Positions 1 to 7,353 of a stretch of 37,488 nucleotides of DNA are shown here, one piece after another. Below the pieces are notes generated by a model. The model was not told the DNA's origin and made no database searches. It was given only the letters and a program-made list of their open reading frames with translations. Position 1 is the stretch's first letter. The number at the start of each line of letters is the position of its first letter. The translations under genes and the position numbers were made by a program. Origin of the DNA: Bacteroidaceae bacterium (GTDB taxonomy: Bacteria > Bacteroidota > Bacteroidia > Bacteroidales > Bacteroidaceae); the NCBI GenBank assembly GCA_017556585.1, contig JAFYMP010000003.1, forward strand, positions 1 through 37,488. Reading direction: 5' to 3'.

Positions 1-231
1 GGCTTGGAAAATAAAGATGTACTCGTTATAGTAGAAAGTTTAATGGAAACGATTAAAACGTCCATGGCTGAGGGTGAAGAAGTGTTCCTTCGTGGATTCG
101 GTAGCTTTATCATTAAGCACAGAGCGGAAAAGACTGCACGAAACATTTCTAAGAATACAACAATCATTATCCCTGCTCACAACATTCCGGCATTCAAGCC
201 TGCCAAGGAATTTATGGAGAAAGTTAAATAA
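1..231 (+). CDS. HU-family DNA-binding protein, 5' end missing
   Basis: A small basic nucleoid protein of the HU/IHF family that bends and compacts DNA as a dimer. The reading frame is open from base 1, and the visible 76 codons begin at what should be about residue 16-18 of a roughly 90-residue HU. The window therefore cuts the gene, and the TTG at base 4 is probably an internal Leu codon rather than a start. Family signatures are the RGFGSF turn before the DNA-binding arm, a basic arm with KTARN, and the proline-containing return strand ending in IPAFKPAKEF, which is the usual HU terminus. The MATE gene starts 30 bases downstream on the same strand, but nothing shows that the two are functionally linked. 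Which HU paralogue this is cannot be told. Confidence 0.9.
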   Translation, partial: GLENKDVLVIVESLMETIKTSMAEGEEVFLRGFGSFIIKHRAEKTARNISKNTTIIIPAHNIPAFKPAKEFMEKVK

Positions 232-261
232 CAATTATATAATTATATAATAATTCCTCTT

Positions 262-1617
262 ATGACAGGCAGAGATGATATTGATTTTGGAACGGTAAAG
301 GTTTCCAGACTTTTCAGAAAGATATTTTTTCCCACACTGATGGGCGTGGTAAGCTGGTCGCTGTTGACGGTGGCCGACGGCATGTTCGTGGGGTGGGGTG
401 TGGGCAGTCACGGAATAGCTGCGATAAACATCTGCTATCCTATTTTCCTTGTGCTCTGGGGCTTCGCACTCATGATGGGAATGGGCGCATCGGTCGTTGC
501 GGCAATACACCTCTCTAAAGAAAACACCAAGGCCGCACGCATCAACACCACACAGGCAATGCTCTTCTCGGGACTCGCAGTCCTTGCCGTTACTGCGCTT
601 GTGCTTGCAATACCCGAGCGCATCTCGCTATGGTTAGGTGCCTCGCCGTCGTTGTTGCCGCTTGTACGCGATTATATGGTTTATCTCATACCTTCGGCCG
701 TGTTCATGGTGTGGTCGATGATTGGCCTGTTCATCATTCGTCTCGACGGTGCACCCAAGTTCGCAATGTGGTGCAATGTGGTCCCTGCAACGTTTAATAT
801 CCTGCTCGACTGGCTCTTTATCTTTCCTCTTGGCATGGGCGTTAAAGGCGCTGCTATCGCATCAACGTTAAGCTCTGTTGTCGGTGGTGTCATGGCAGTG
901 TCCTACATCCTTATCAGTGCCAAGACACTCACTCTCTACCGCATAAAGATGAGCATGAAGAGTCTTGCCCTTACAGTGCGCAACATCGCCTACCAGTGCA
1001 AGATAGGCTTCCCTGTGCTGTTCAGCCAGGTGACAATGGCAATGCTTATGTTCATCGGAAACCAGGTCTTCATCAAATATCTGGGAGATGCCGGTGTGGG
1101 CGCCTTCGGTGTCGCATGCTACTACCTGCCGCTCGTCTTCATGTTCGGTAACGCCATAGCCGAGTCGGCACAGCCAATCGTCAGTTTCAACTACGGCCTC
1201 GGCCGCAAAGACCGCGTTGCCGAAGCACTGGCAATCTCCTGCCGCACGGCAGTAGTGGGCTCGCTGCTATCAATCGTCGCCTTCACAATGTTCCCACGGC
1301 AGCTTGTCGGCCTCTTCATCCCCACGACAGAGACCGCTGCACAGATAGCTGTCAGTGGCTTCCCCTATTTTGCTATAGGTTTCCTCTTCTTCGTCCTGAA
1401 CCTTGTTGCAGTGGGCTACTTCCAGAGCATAGAACGCGCCAAACCCGCGATAATCTTCGCCCTTCTTCGCGGAGTGATTTTTATGATTCCTTGCTTCATG
1501 CTCCTCCCCGGCGCATTAGGCGTGAAAGGAATATGGCTTGCCATGCCGCTAAGTGAGATTGCGACATTTGTGATAGTGGTGACATATATGCAGGCCGCAA
1601 GGAAGAAGGTGTTTTGA
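262..1617 (+). CDS. MATE family multidrug/Na+ efflux transporter
   Basis: A 451-residue inner-membrane protein with about twelve hydrophobic helices in two six-helix halves, the normal size and build of a MATE (multidrug and toxic compound extrusion) antiporter. These export cationic drugs or metabolites using Na+ or H+ gradients. Each half starts with the family pattern: the first with a VADGMFVGWGVG segment in helix 1-2, the second with a cytoplasmic loop followed by FPVLFSQVTMA. The motif AESAQPIVSFNYG in the second half is typical of the bacterial NorM/DinF-like branch. ATG at 262 is the first in-frame start and lies 30 bases after the HU stop. The substrate cannot be predicted. The gene is clearly richer in G and C, especially at third positions, than the genes after position 4200. 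Confidence 0.92.
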   Translation: MTGRDDIDFGTVKVSRLFRKIFFPTLMGVVSWSLLTVADGMFVGWGVGSHGIAAINICYPIFLVLWGFALMMGMGASVVAAIHLSKENTKAARINTTQAMLFSGLAVLAVTALVLAIPERISLWLGASPSLLPLVRDYMVYLIPSAVFMVWSMIGLFIIRLDGAPKFAMWCNVVPATFNILLDWLFIFPLGMGVKGAAIASTLSSVVGGVMAVSYILISAKTLTLYRIKMSMKSLALTVRNIAYQCKIGFPVLFSQVTMAMLMFIGNQVFIKYLGDAGVGAFGVACYYLPLVFMFGNAIAESAQPIVSFNYGLGRKDRVAEALAISCRTAVVGSLLSIVAFTMFPRQLVGLFIPTTETAAQIAVSGFPYFAIGFLFFVLNLVAVGYFQSIERAKPAIIFALLRGVIFMIPCFMLLPGALGVKGIWLAMPLSEIATFVIVVTYMQAARKKVF

Positions 1618-1693
1618 TTCATTTATTATCTCAAACATTGCTATTTCGCAGAAATAATAATTAAACCAAATGTTGTTATTTCCATTATTTGGT

Positions 1694-1855
1694 TCAAGTT
1701 ATCGTTGCCAACTCTATGTTGTCTTTAAATGACGGGGCGGAAGCTTCATTGCACGCTTCCGAGCGCAGACTCTTAATCAGTTCATCTATGCGCTCATCAA
1801 TCTCAACTGGAGCAACCGTTTGACTTCTGTCTTCGTAAGGTGGTGTATAGTAAAG
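1694..1855 (-). pseudogene. Possible C-terminal remnant of an unidentified protein
   Basis: Read on the minus strand, this stretch is open for about 53 codons before a TGA at 1694-1696. It encodes a segment that looks like real protein, with YTPPYEDRSQ followed by an acidic/basic helix containing EIDERIDELIKSLRSEA. No ATG, GTG or TTG precedes it at a sensible distance. The frame stays open through the hairpin up to the end of the GH92 gene, but that upstream part looks unlike coding sequence. I do not recognise a family. It may be a decayed gene tail left behind by a rearrangement next to the GH92 gene, or a chance open frame. Confidence 0.22.
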
Positions 1856-1880
1856 GGAAAAACACCTTAGCAACCATGAG

Positions 1881-1919
1881 AATCCGGGTTGCCCCTTTTG
1901 TCTTGGAACAACCCGGATT
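1881..1919 (-). terminator. Inverted repeat downstream of GH92 gene
   Basis: AATCCGGGTTG (1881-1891) and CAACCCGGATT (1909-1919) form a perfect 11-bp stem around a 17-base loop, 26 bases past the stop of the minus-strand GH92 gene. There is no clear U-run after the stem in either direction, so it may stop transcription weakly, protect mRNA 3' ends, or act otherwise. Confidence 0.45.
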
Positions 1920-1944
1920 GAATGTATCTGATTAAATCTGTTTT

Positions 1945-4191
1945 TTAGTCAATTGAGGGGGGCACTGCATCGTCTGCGCTTCCCCATGCCTTGTTGGGCT
2001 TGTCGCCCATGACGAGAACGAGCTTGGCTCCGTTCTTGATGTCGTCGTGGCCGAACCAGGGCTTGTTCCATTCCTGTCCGTTCAGGGTGGCAGACTGGAT
2101 GTACTTGTTCTCGGGAGAAGCATTTACAGCCTCAATCTCGAAAATCTTTCCATTGCTCATGGTAATCTTGGCATTGGAGAAGAGGGGGCTTCCGATGTTG
2201 TATGAGGGAGAACCGGGGGTTACGGGATAGAAGCCGAGGGATGAGAACACGACGAATGAGGTCATGCCGCCGCCGTCTTCATCGCCAGGGATACCCATGA
2301 GGTCATTGCGGAACCATGTCTTCAGCATTTGACGGATACGCTTCTGGGTTTTCCAGGGTGCTCCGGCATAGTTATACAAATAAGGAATGTGCAGTGAGGG
2401 CTCGTTTGCCATTGAGAACTGACCTACGTTGCCGGTGTGGTCGGGGAGCTGGGAATAGAATCCGAACTTGCTGTTTCCCAAGGGCTCTGTGAAGGTTTGG
2501 TCGAGGTTCTTCACGAACTTTTCCTTTCCGCCCATGAGAGAAACGAGGTCGCCCACGTTGTGGGGTACGTCCCAACGATATACCCAACCGTTGTTTTCGC
2601 CATAGAAGTCGCGTGCTCCCATGCCGCCGGAGAAGCGGTAGTCAAAGGGCTCAATCCAGTTGCCTTCCTTGTCCTTGGGGTGGAAGAAGGCGGTTTCGGG
2701 ACGGAAAACGTTGCGATAGTTGCGGGCGCAGTTCAGGTAATAGGCGGCTTCTTCCTTCTTGCCCAATGCCGAGGCCAAGAGGTGGAGACACCATTGGTCG
2801 TAAGCGGTTCCCAGGGTTACGGCGATGGGCTGGCGCTTTTCCCAAGGTGTTACGTTGGGATCGGTCTCCTCCTCGCCTTGCTGGAGGGCGGGAATGTAGC
2901 CGTGTTCGCGGTAGAACTGGTCAATCCATCCGGCCGGAGCGGATGACCAGGGGGCCAGGGTCTTCTCCTCAATTCCCTTGCGGCAGGCTTCGTATGCCTT
3001 TTCCACGTCCACCTTCAGTCCCTTTGCCAAGGCATCGGCAACGGTTACTACGGCGTGGTTGGAGTTCATGCGGCGTGAGTCTCCGCTTACTTCGGGGAAG
3101 GTGGGCATCCACATATTGCCCATCTGTTCTGCCATTCGGAGGTAAGAGTCGATGATGTCCTCTTCAATCTTCTGGTCAATCAGCAGACGGAGGGGATGGG
3201 CTGCGCGATAAGTGTCCCAAATCCAGTCGTCGGTATAGAAGGGAGTGCCGTTGTCCTCGTGTACCTTGCCGTCGAAGGCACTGAAGTAACGTCCGTCCTC
3301 GCTCATGCAGATGGGGCGCTCAAAGGTGCGGTAGTAAGAAGAGTAGAGCACGGTCTTCTCGTCCTCGGTTCCGCCCTTCACGTCGATGCGTGCAAGGGTC
3401 TTGTTCCATACGTCGCGGCCCTTGGCTGCCAAAGCAGCCACGTTATAGTCGGTCTGTTCGCGATAGAGGTTGTTCTTGGCTTGCTCGGCGCTGATGAACG
3501 AGATACCGTAGCGCAGGTTCACCTGCTGTGTTCCGTCGGCAAAACGCCAAACGGCACAGGCATTTCTGCCCTCGGCATCCTTCTTGCCTTCCTCAACCTT
3601 TCCCTTCTCCAGGATACCGGTCTGAACGGGTTCCTGTTCGGGTTCGATGTAGAGGTAAATCTTGGTGTTGTTGCCCAGGCCCTGATATCCGCTGATGCTC
3701 TTGGCGTCGGCGTGCATTTCGCCGATGCGGGTGTTCACCATGACGTAGACGGGCTTGTCGGTCTGGCGGAACTCAATGTTGTAGATGGCCGACTGATGGG
3801 ACAGGGCATATTTTGCCGCCATGTTGTTGTCGTCCAACTCAATCTCGAAAGAGTAGGGGGTGATTTTCTCGTTGTCGTAAGTGTATGAGCGCACGGGACG
3901 GAGTTCCTCGCCCTGATAGGGGGTGAGGTTGAAGGCAGAACGCTCGCGGTGGTTCGTCACGATGATGGGCAGTCCGTTCACACGTTCAGAAGTGTAGTCG
4001 CCACGTTCGGGGTACACACGCAACATGCTGTTGGGTAACTGAACAGTGGGGAAGGTGGGGACCAGCAGATGGCTGATGTTGCCGATGTAAGGGTTCACAT
4101 AGTCCACATAGTCCTTCTCAACCTCTTGGTTGCAGGACGCTAACAGTGTGGCCAATGCCACAGATGTCAGAATGTGTTTGATTTTAATCAT
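1945..4191 (-). CDS. GH92 family alpha-mannosidase-like lipoprotein
   Basis: A 748-residue secreted glycoside hydrolase of family 92, the Ca2+-dependent exo-alpha-mannosidases that Bacteroidetes use to trim mannose from N-glycans and yeast mannan. The signal peptide ends in LLASC, making Cys20 the likely lipidated residue. An N-terminal beta-sandwich begins with the family's VDYVNPYIG. The (alpha/alpha)6 domain carries YGENNGWVYRWDVPH near residue 530, where Glu532 matches the general acid position. It also has NEPSLHIPYLYNYAG near 596 and GDEDGGGM near 636, whose Asp residues match the catalytic-base region of characterised GH92 enzymes. Linkage specificity cannot be read from sequence. No SusC/SusD pair adjoins it, so it is not in an obvious polysaccharide utilisation locus here. 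Codon usage is markedly G/C-rich compared with the genes after 4200. Confidence 0.9.
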   Translation of the reverse strand: MIKIKHILTSVALATLLASCNQEVEKDYVDYVNPYIGNISHLLVPTFPTVQLPNSMLRVYPERGDYTSERVNGLPIIVTNHRERSAFNLTPYQGEELRPVRSYTYDNEKITPYSFEIELDDNNMAAKYALSHQSAIYNIEFRQTDKPVYVMVNTRIGEMHADAKSISGYQGLGNNTKIYLYIEPEQEPVQTGILEKGKVEEGKKDAEGRNACAVWRFADGTQQVNLRYGISFISAEQAKNNLYREQTDYNVAALAAKGRDVWNKTLARIDVKGGTEDEKTVLYSSYYRTFERPICMSEDGRYFSAFDGKVHEDNGTPFYTDDWIWDTYRAAHPLRLLIDQKIEEDIIDSYLRMAEQMGNMWMPTFPEVSGDSRRMNSNHAVVTVADALAKGLKVDVEKAYEACRKGIEEKTLAPWSSAPAGWIDQFYREHGYIPALQQGEEETDPNVTPWEKRQPIAVTLGTAYDQWCLHLLASALGKKEEAAYYLNCARNYRNVFRPETAFFHPKDKEGNWIEPFDYRFSGGMGARDFYGENNGWVYRWDVPHNVGDLVSLMGGKEKFVKNLDQTFTEPLGNSKFGFYSQLPDHTGNVGQFSMANEPSLHIPYLYNYAGAPWKTQKRIRQMLKTWFRNDLMGIPGDEDGGGMTSFVVFSSLGFYPVTPGSPSYNIGSPLFSNAKITMSNGKIFEIEAVNASPENKYIQSATLNGQEWNKPWFGHDDIKNGAKLVLVMGDKPNKAWGSADDAVPPSID

Positions 4192-4226
4192 GCGTTTTTT
4201 ACTTTAAATAATGATGAATATTTTGA

Positions 4227-4234
4227 CAAAGATA
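4227..4234 (-). promoter_or_regulatory. Putative -7 box of GH92 promoter
   Basis: On the minus strand this reads TATCTTTG, an exact match to the Bacteroidetes -7 consensus TAnnTTTG, and lies 35 bases before the GH92 start codon. I see no convincing -33 TTTG at the expected distance. Confidence 0.55.
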
Positions 4235-4331
4235 TGAAAACATCAAGATTTATGAATAAAGATGGAAAGAGTTTTTGATGATATAATGCATTATTTGCTG
4301 ATTTACTGCCCTTTTTTATGCGAATTATTCG

Positions 4332-4339
4332 TATCTTTG
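4332..4339 (+). promoter_or_regulatory. Putative -7 box for the 4369-6926 gene block
   Basis: TATCTTTG matches the Bacteroidetes -7 consensus and lies 29 bases before the ATG at 4369. It falls inside the longer open frame that begins at 4318, which argues that translation really starts at 4369. A T-rich stretch about 20 bases upstream may serve as the -33 region. Confidence 0.6.
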
Positions 4340-4368
4340 TCAGTAAATACTTAGAATCAGAGAAAAAG

Positions 4369-4608
4369 ATGAAACATTTTTCCCTCGCATTTGTCTTGAT
4401 GTCCGCTTGGGCGTTGTGTGCGCATACAACCGCCCCCGATATTGATTATACAGAAAAAATAAATGCAGAGGGAGAGGTGCGTATATCTGGCTATGAAGTT
4501 TTATTGGTTAATCATTATTTTGAAAATGATAAACCTGTTGAAACGCCAGAAGGTAAGCGTAAGAGACAAATTAGAGAAGATGAAGAGAAACAATTAAAAC
4601 TATTCTAA
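4369..4608 (+). CDS. Small exported protein of unknown function
   Basis: A 79-residue protein I do not recognise. ATG at 4369 is preferred over the upstream in-frame ATG at 4318 because a promoter core sits between them and because this start yields a clean signal peptide: MKHF, then a hydrophobic core LAFVLMSAWAL, then a small-residue cleavage region CAHTTA. The mature part would be about 57 residues: an acidic beginning (APDIDYTEKI), a central GEVRISGYEVLLVNHYF that could form strands, and a highly charged tail rich in Lys, Arg and Glu. There is a Cys at residue 17 in ALCAH, but this is not a standard lipobox. It lies 52 bases before the next gene on the same strand and is probably its operon leader. 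Confidence 0.6.
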   Translation: MKHFSLAFVLMSAWALCAHTTAPDIDYTEKINAEGEVRISGYEVLLVNHYFENDKPVETPEGKRKRQIREDEEKQLKLF

Positions 4609-4660
4609 TTGGGATAATCCACATATTGAAATTAACTGTCAATATTAAAAATAGCTTATT

Positions 4661-5245
4661 ATGGAACAATATATCACAGCTGGTTTAATAGGTTCATTAG
4701 TTACAATAGTAATACAAGCCATCACTAATGCAATCTCAGAAAGAGTTAAGCATAAACGGGAATTGCGTTCTTTGGTATTCCAACGCAAATTAGAAGTAGT
4801 TGAGAAGGCTATGTCTTGGTATCAAGAAACTCTCGATATGTATTATATGCTTCAAACAGCATTAAAAGAGTATGACAAAGATTGTAATCCTATTACAGTG
4901 CAAAAGATACAGGTAGCTTGTATGAAGTCCAACAAACTGTTTCAGGAAACTGAAAGCCGGTTGAATTCCGTTTACTTGTACTATGATTTTTCAGATATTG
5001 AAAAGAAATATCATGGAAGAGAATCCATGGAATGTATAAATAAGTTACTTACTCTTGTTGCCGAAATTGGTCATAAAATAGCGATCGTTGAACCGTCTGA
5101 ATTTGCAGAACAATTATGTGCGGCATTGCATGAGCAAAGAGTAAAAGCCTCTCACATGTTAGCAGATGCCATAGATAACCAAGTGTTCATAATAGCAGAG
5201 ATTGGACAGAAATTAAGAACTGAGTACAAGGAATATTTAAAATAA
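4661..5245 (+). CDS. Membrane-anchored helical protein, unknown function
   Basis: A 194-residue protein without a family I can name. Residues 5-25 (TAGLIGSLVTIVIQAITNAI) form one N-terminal membrane segment. A strongly basic stretch (RVKHKRELR) follows, which by the positive-inside rule keeps the rest in the cytoplasm. The remainder is almost entirely predicted helix, with heptad-like spacing in LEVVEKAMSWYQETLDMYYM and later in the C-terminal third, so it could oligomerise as a coiled coil. The stop is four bases before the ATG of the AlbA_2-domain gene, so the two are almost certainly cotranscribed and may act together. AT-rich composition matches its downstream partner and differs from the GH92 gene. 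A role as membrane partner of a defence or stress system is only an inference. Confidence 0.7.
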   Translation: MEQYITAGLIGSLVTIVIQAITNAISERVKHKRELRSLVFQRKLEVVEKAMSWYQETLDMYYMLQTALKEYDKDCNPITVQKIQVACMKSNKLFQETESRLNSVYLYYDFSDIEKKYHGRESMECINKLLTLVAEIGHKIAIVEPSEFAEQLCAALHEQRVKASHMLADAIDNQVFIIAEIGQKLRTEYKEYLK

Positions 5246-5249
5246 AATT

Positions 5250-6926
5250 ATGACTTCAAAAGAACTTCAACAATACTTGCTTCGCGAGTTCCCACAGGAA
5301 AATGCCTGCTGTGAATGGAAAGAGATGAAGAATTTGAAAAACTCTTTTGCAGGAGACGAAAAGAATGATGTAATCTCTTATGTATCTGCCATTGCCAATA
5401 TGGAAGGTGGGCATCTTGTGATTGGTGTGCAGGACAAGACTTTGGAGATAGTGGGAACAGATCTTACGAAGTTCAATCTAAATGCCCAGTCTGCTGTTTG
5501 GAAGTTGATAGAACATTGCACAAACCTTTCATCAGAAGGCTTGAGTATCAATGAATATGTAACTGAGGATACACAGAAAACAGTTTGGGTGATTCATATT
5601 CCCAAGCATTTGCCTCGACGTCCTGTGTATGCCCACAAAAAGGCATGGCAACGTGTGGAAGATTCATTGGTAGAAATGACTCAAGAAAGGCTGGATGCGA
5701 TTCTTGAAGAACCTATATTTGAAGCTAAGGATTGGTCTGCCGAGATCGTTCCCAATGCTACATTGGCGGACTTGGACGAATTGGCTATTGCAAAGGCACG
5801 TTTAATGTTCAAAAAGGTTCATGCTTCTAAAATCCCGTCAGAAGAAATTGACGTATGGTCGGTAGAAGATTTGCTTTGCAATAGCGGTATCATGATTGAT
5901 GGCAAATTGACACGTGCTGCTATTATTCTTCTGGGTAAGCCTGTGTCAGTTTTTAAACTTCGTCCAGCTGTGGCGGAGGTAACTTGGACATTACGTGATG
6001 AACATCAAGAGGTTGTAGATTACGAACATTTTACAGTACCGTTCATTTTGACCGTAGATCAGATTCTGGGTAAAATACGAAATCTGACTATGAGAGAATT
6101 ACCTGGAGGAACATTGTTCCCTGATACGATGAAGCAATATGATGATTATACTATTCGCGAGGCACTTCACAATGCCATTGCGCATCAAGATTACACCCTG
6201 CAACAACGTATCAATTTTGTGGAAAATCCAGGATATCTGTATTATGAAAACGGAGGTAGCTTCATTCCCGGTACTTTGCAAAAAGCATTGGCAACCAAAG
6301 GACCACAGCGTCATTTCAGAAATGAATGTCTTTGCCGGGCAATGGTGAACTTTAACATGATTGACACTGTAAGTCGAGGAATCAAGAAGATGTTCAACGA
6401 ACAGTGGCGTCGTCATTTTCCGATGCCCGATTATGAGATAGATGCAACAAACAAAGAGGTAGGTGTAAAAATATATGGTAATTCCATCAATGAGAAATAT
6501 ACCAAACTCTTAAAGGAAAATGACACGTTATCTTTGGACGATTGTATATTGTTGGATGCCGTACAAAAAGGGCATCGTATTTCGGAGGACAATGTGGTGG
6601 CACTATTGGAAAGAGGCTTGTTAGAGGGGGAAGCTTCTGAATATCGCATTTCGCTTGATGTAGCAAAGAAGACACGCCAATTACCGGAATATACACGTAA
6701 CAAAGGCCTTGACAAATCTAAAATTCAGCAAATGATTTTGCAGTATTTGCAAAACGCTGGTACAACAGGAGCAAAACGTGATGCCATATTCGATTATTTG
6801 AAAGAAGTACTGCCGCAAAATAAGACACATGAGCAACAAGAGCGAATGTTGGGCAACATTCTTTCAGAGATGAAAGAAAACGGATTAATCATTCCTGAAG
6901 GTCGAACTTGGTTTTTGAAGTCGTAA
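5250..6926 (+). CDS. AlbA_2 (Schlafen-type) and HATPase-like domain protein
   Basis: A 558-residue protein often annotated as a putative DNA-binding or RecG-related ATP-binding protein. Residues 15-125 match the AlbA_2 domain: CEWKEM at the start, then ISYVSAIANMEGGHLVIGV, where the NMEGG turn is characteristic. Residues about 290-390 match the divergent HATPase_c_4 type, with REALHNAIAHQDY (an N-box-like Glu/Asn/His set) and the following FVENPGYLYYENGG. The last 75 residues, from LDKSKIQQMILQYL, look like a winged helix. Proteins of this architecture act as transcriptional regulators, nucleases or components of phage-defence islands, and the exact activity cannot be called here. It forms a tight pair with the membrane protein upstream (4-base gap). 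A strong hairpin follows about 70 bases after the stop. Confidence 0.82.
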   Translation: MTSKELQQYLLREFPQENACCEWKEMKNLKNSFAGDEKNDVISYVSAIANMEGGHLVIGVQDKTLEIVGTDLTKFNLNAQSAVWKLIEHCTNLSSEGLSINEYVTEDTQKTVWVIHIPKHLPRRPVYAHKKAWQRVEDSLVEMTQERLDAILEEPIFEAKDWSAEIVPNATLADLDELAIAKARLMFKKVHASKIPSEEIDVWSVEDLLCNSGIMIDGKLTRAAIILLGKPVSVFKLRPAVAEVTWTLRDEHQEVVDYEHFTVPFILTVDQILGKIRNLTMRELPGGTLFPDTMKQYDDYTIREALHNAIAHQDYTLQQRINFVENPGYLYYENGGSFIPGTLQKALATKGPQRHFRNECLCRAMVNFNMIDTVSRGIKKMFNEQWRRHFPMPDYEIDATNKEVGVKIYGNSINEKYTKLLKENDTLSLDDCILLDAVQKGHRISEDNVVALLERGLLEGEASEYRISLDVAKKTRQLPEYTRNKGLDKSKIQQMILQYLQNAGTTGAKRDAIFDYLKEVLPQNKTHEQQERMLGNILSEMKENGLIIPEGRTWFLKS

Positions 6927-6998
6927 TCTAAAATTATGACTGAAATACGACTAATTATGACTATTTATAACTATAAAAGGGGATTATAACTTAAAAAG

Positions 6999-7040
6999 TA
7001 GCCAAATTCCTTGATTGAGCAAAGAGTTTGGCTATTTTTG
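6999..7040 (+). terminator. Terminator of the accessory block
   Basis: TAGCCAAA (6999-7006) pairs with TTTGGCTA (7027-7034), followed by a T-run at 7035-7039. On the left the stem is preceded by a run of A, so it could also act in the other direction. The 3' arm and T-run also spell TATTTTTG, which matches the -7 promoter consensus, probably by coincidence. Confidence 0.65.
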
Positions 7041-7055
7041 TATCAGAGTTGTTTG

Positions 7056-7130
7056 ACAAAGACAGTGCAAACCGAGAGCAGAATAAAATTTGTTTTAATT
7101 ATGCCGAGGTGTAGCCTGTTTTATGTAAAG
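7056..7130. repeat. Possible degenerate Bacteroides intergenic repeat
   Basis: The string ACAAAGACAGTGCAAACCGA and, further on, GCCGAGGTGTAGCCTGTTTT resemble a dispersed intergenic element that I remember from Bacteroides genomes, where it often begins next to a TTTGCAC...CTTTGT promoter-like block. This rests on memory of the pattern, and no second copy lies in the window to confirm it. Confidence 0.25.
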
Positions 7131-7291
7131 CATAATGCAGAAGATTGGTGCAATCCTAAAATCGCCAAATCGTTACCAATAATTTTCTATCATAGCACTC
7201 GCTATTTGTGTATCAATCAGATACGGAATAATTGATTATCCTCAGCAAAGATAACTAGAGTTTTTAATCCGACAACATAACCAGTTATATG

Positions 7292-7339
7292 TATATAATT
7301 AGGATAGGCTGGAAAATTCCAGCCTATCCTAATTATATA
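7292..7339 (-). terminator. Perfect 23-bp inverted repeat, gpmI terminator
   Basis: TATATAATTAGGATAGGCTG (first 20 of 23 bases) is matched exactly by its reverse complement, with only two unpaired bases at the centre (GGAA-AA-TTCC). It begins 15 bases past the gpmI stop on the minus strand. The core TAGGATAGGCTGG arm plus the flanking AT-rich arm act as the hairpin and the U-rich tail of a bidirectional terminator. Confidence 0.75.
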
Positions 7340-7353
7340 GTTGCAAGTTTTAC

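Larger units (their letters stand above)
1618..1944. other. Intergenic region between convergent MATE and GH92 genes
   Basis: A 327-base gap between two convergent genes. It holds a weak hairpin after the MATE gene (AACCAAAT at 1664-1671 with ATTTGGTT at 1687-1694), a perfect 11-bp inverted repeat near the GH92 end (listed separately), and a minus-strand open stretch with protein-like composition but no start codon (listed separately). No RNA gene is apparent. Confidence 0.6.
6927..7353. other. Intergenic region between AlbA_2 gene and gpmI
   Basis: A 427-base gap between convergent genes. It contains a terminator hairpin (6999-7040), a stretch resembling a degenerate Bacteroides intergenic repeat (about 7056-7130), and a long perfect inverted repeat (7292-7339) serving gpmI. 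An open frame of 74 codons at 7011-7235 starts inside the terminator and has no coding character. I see no other gene. Confidence 0.6.

Noticed and set aside
2437-3888. Long plus-strand open frames opposite the GH92 gene
   Set aside because: They are antisense to a complete, motif-bearing enzyme gene. They are long only because the gene is G/C-rich at third positions, and their translations show no domain.
4318-4368. Upstream start for the small exported protein
   Set aside because: The extra 17 residues contain the promoter core TATCTTTG and would place a hydrophilic leader before the signal peptide.
7033-7040. TATTTTTG as a promoter
   Set aside because: It is the 3' arm and T-run of the terminator, and no gene follows on the plus strand.
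7011-7235. 74-codon plus-strand frame after the AlbA_2 gene
   Set aside because: It starts within the terminator loop, crosses a likely non-coding repeat and has an amino acid make-up unlike a real protein.
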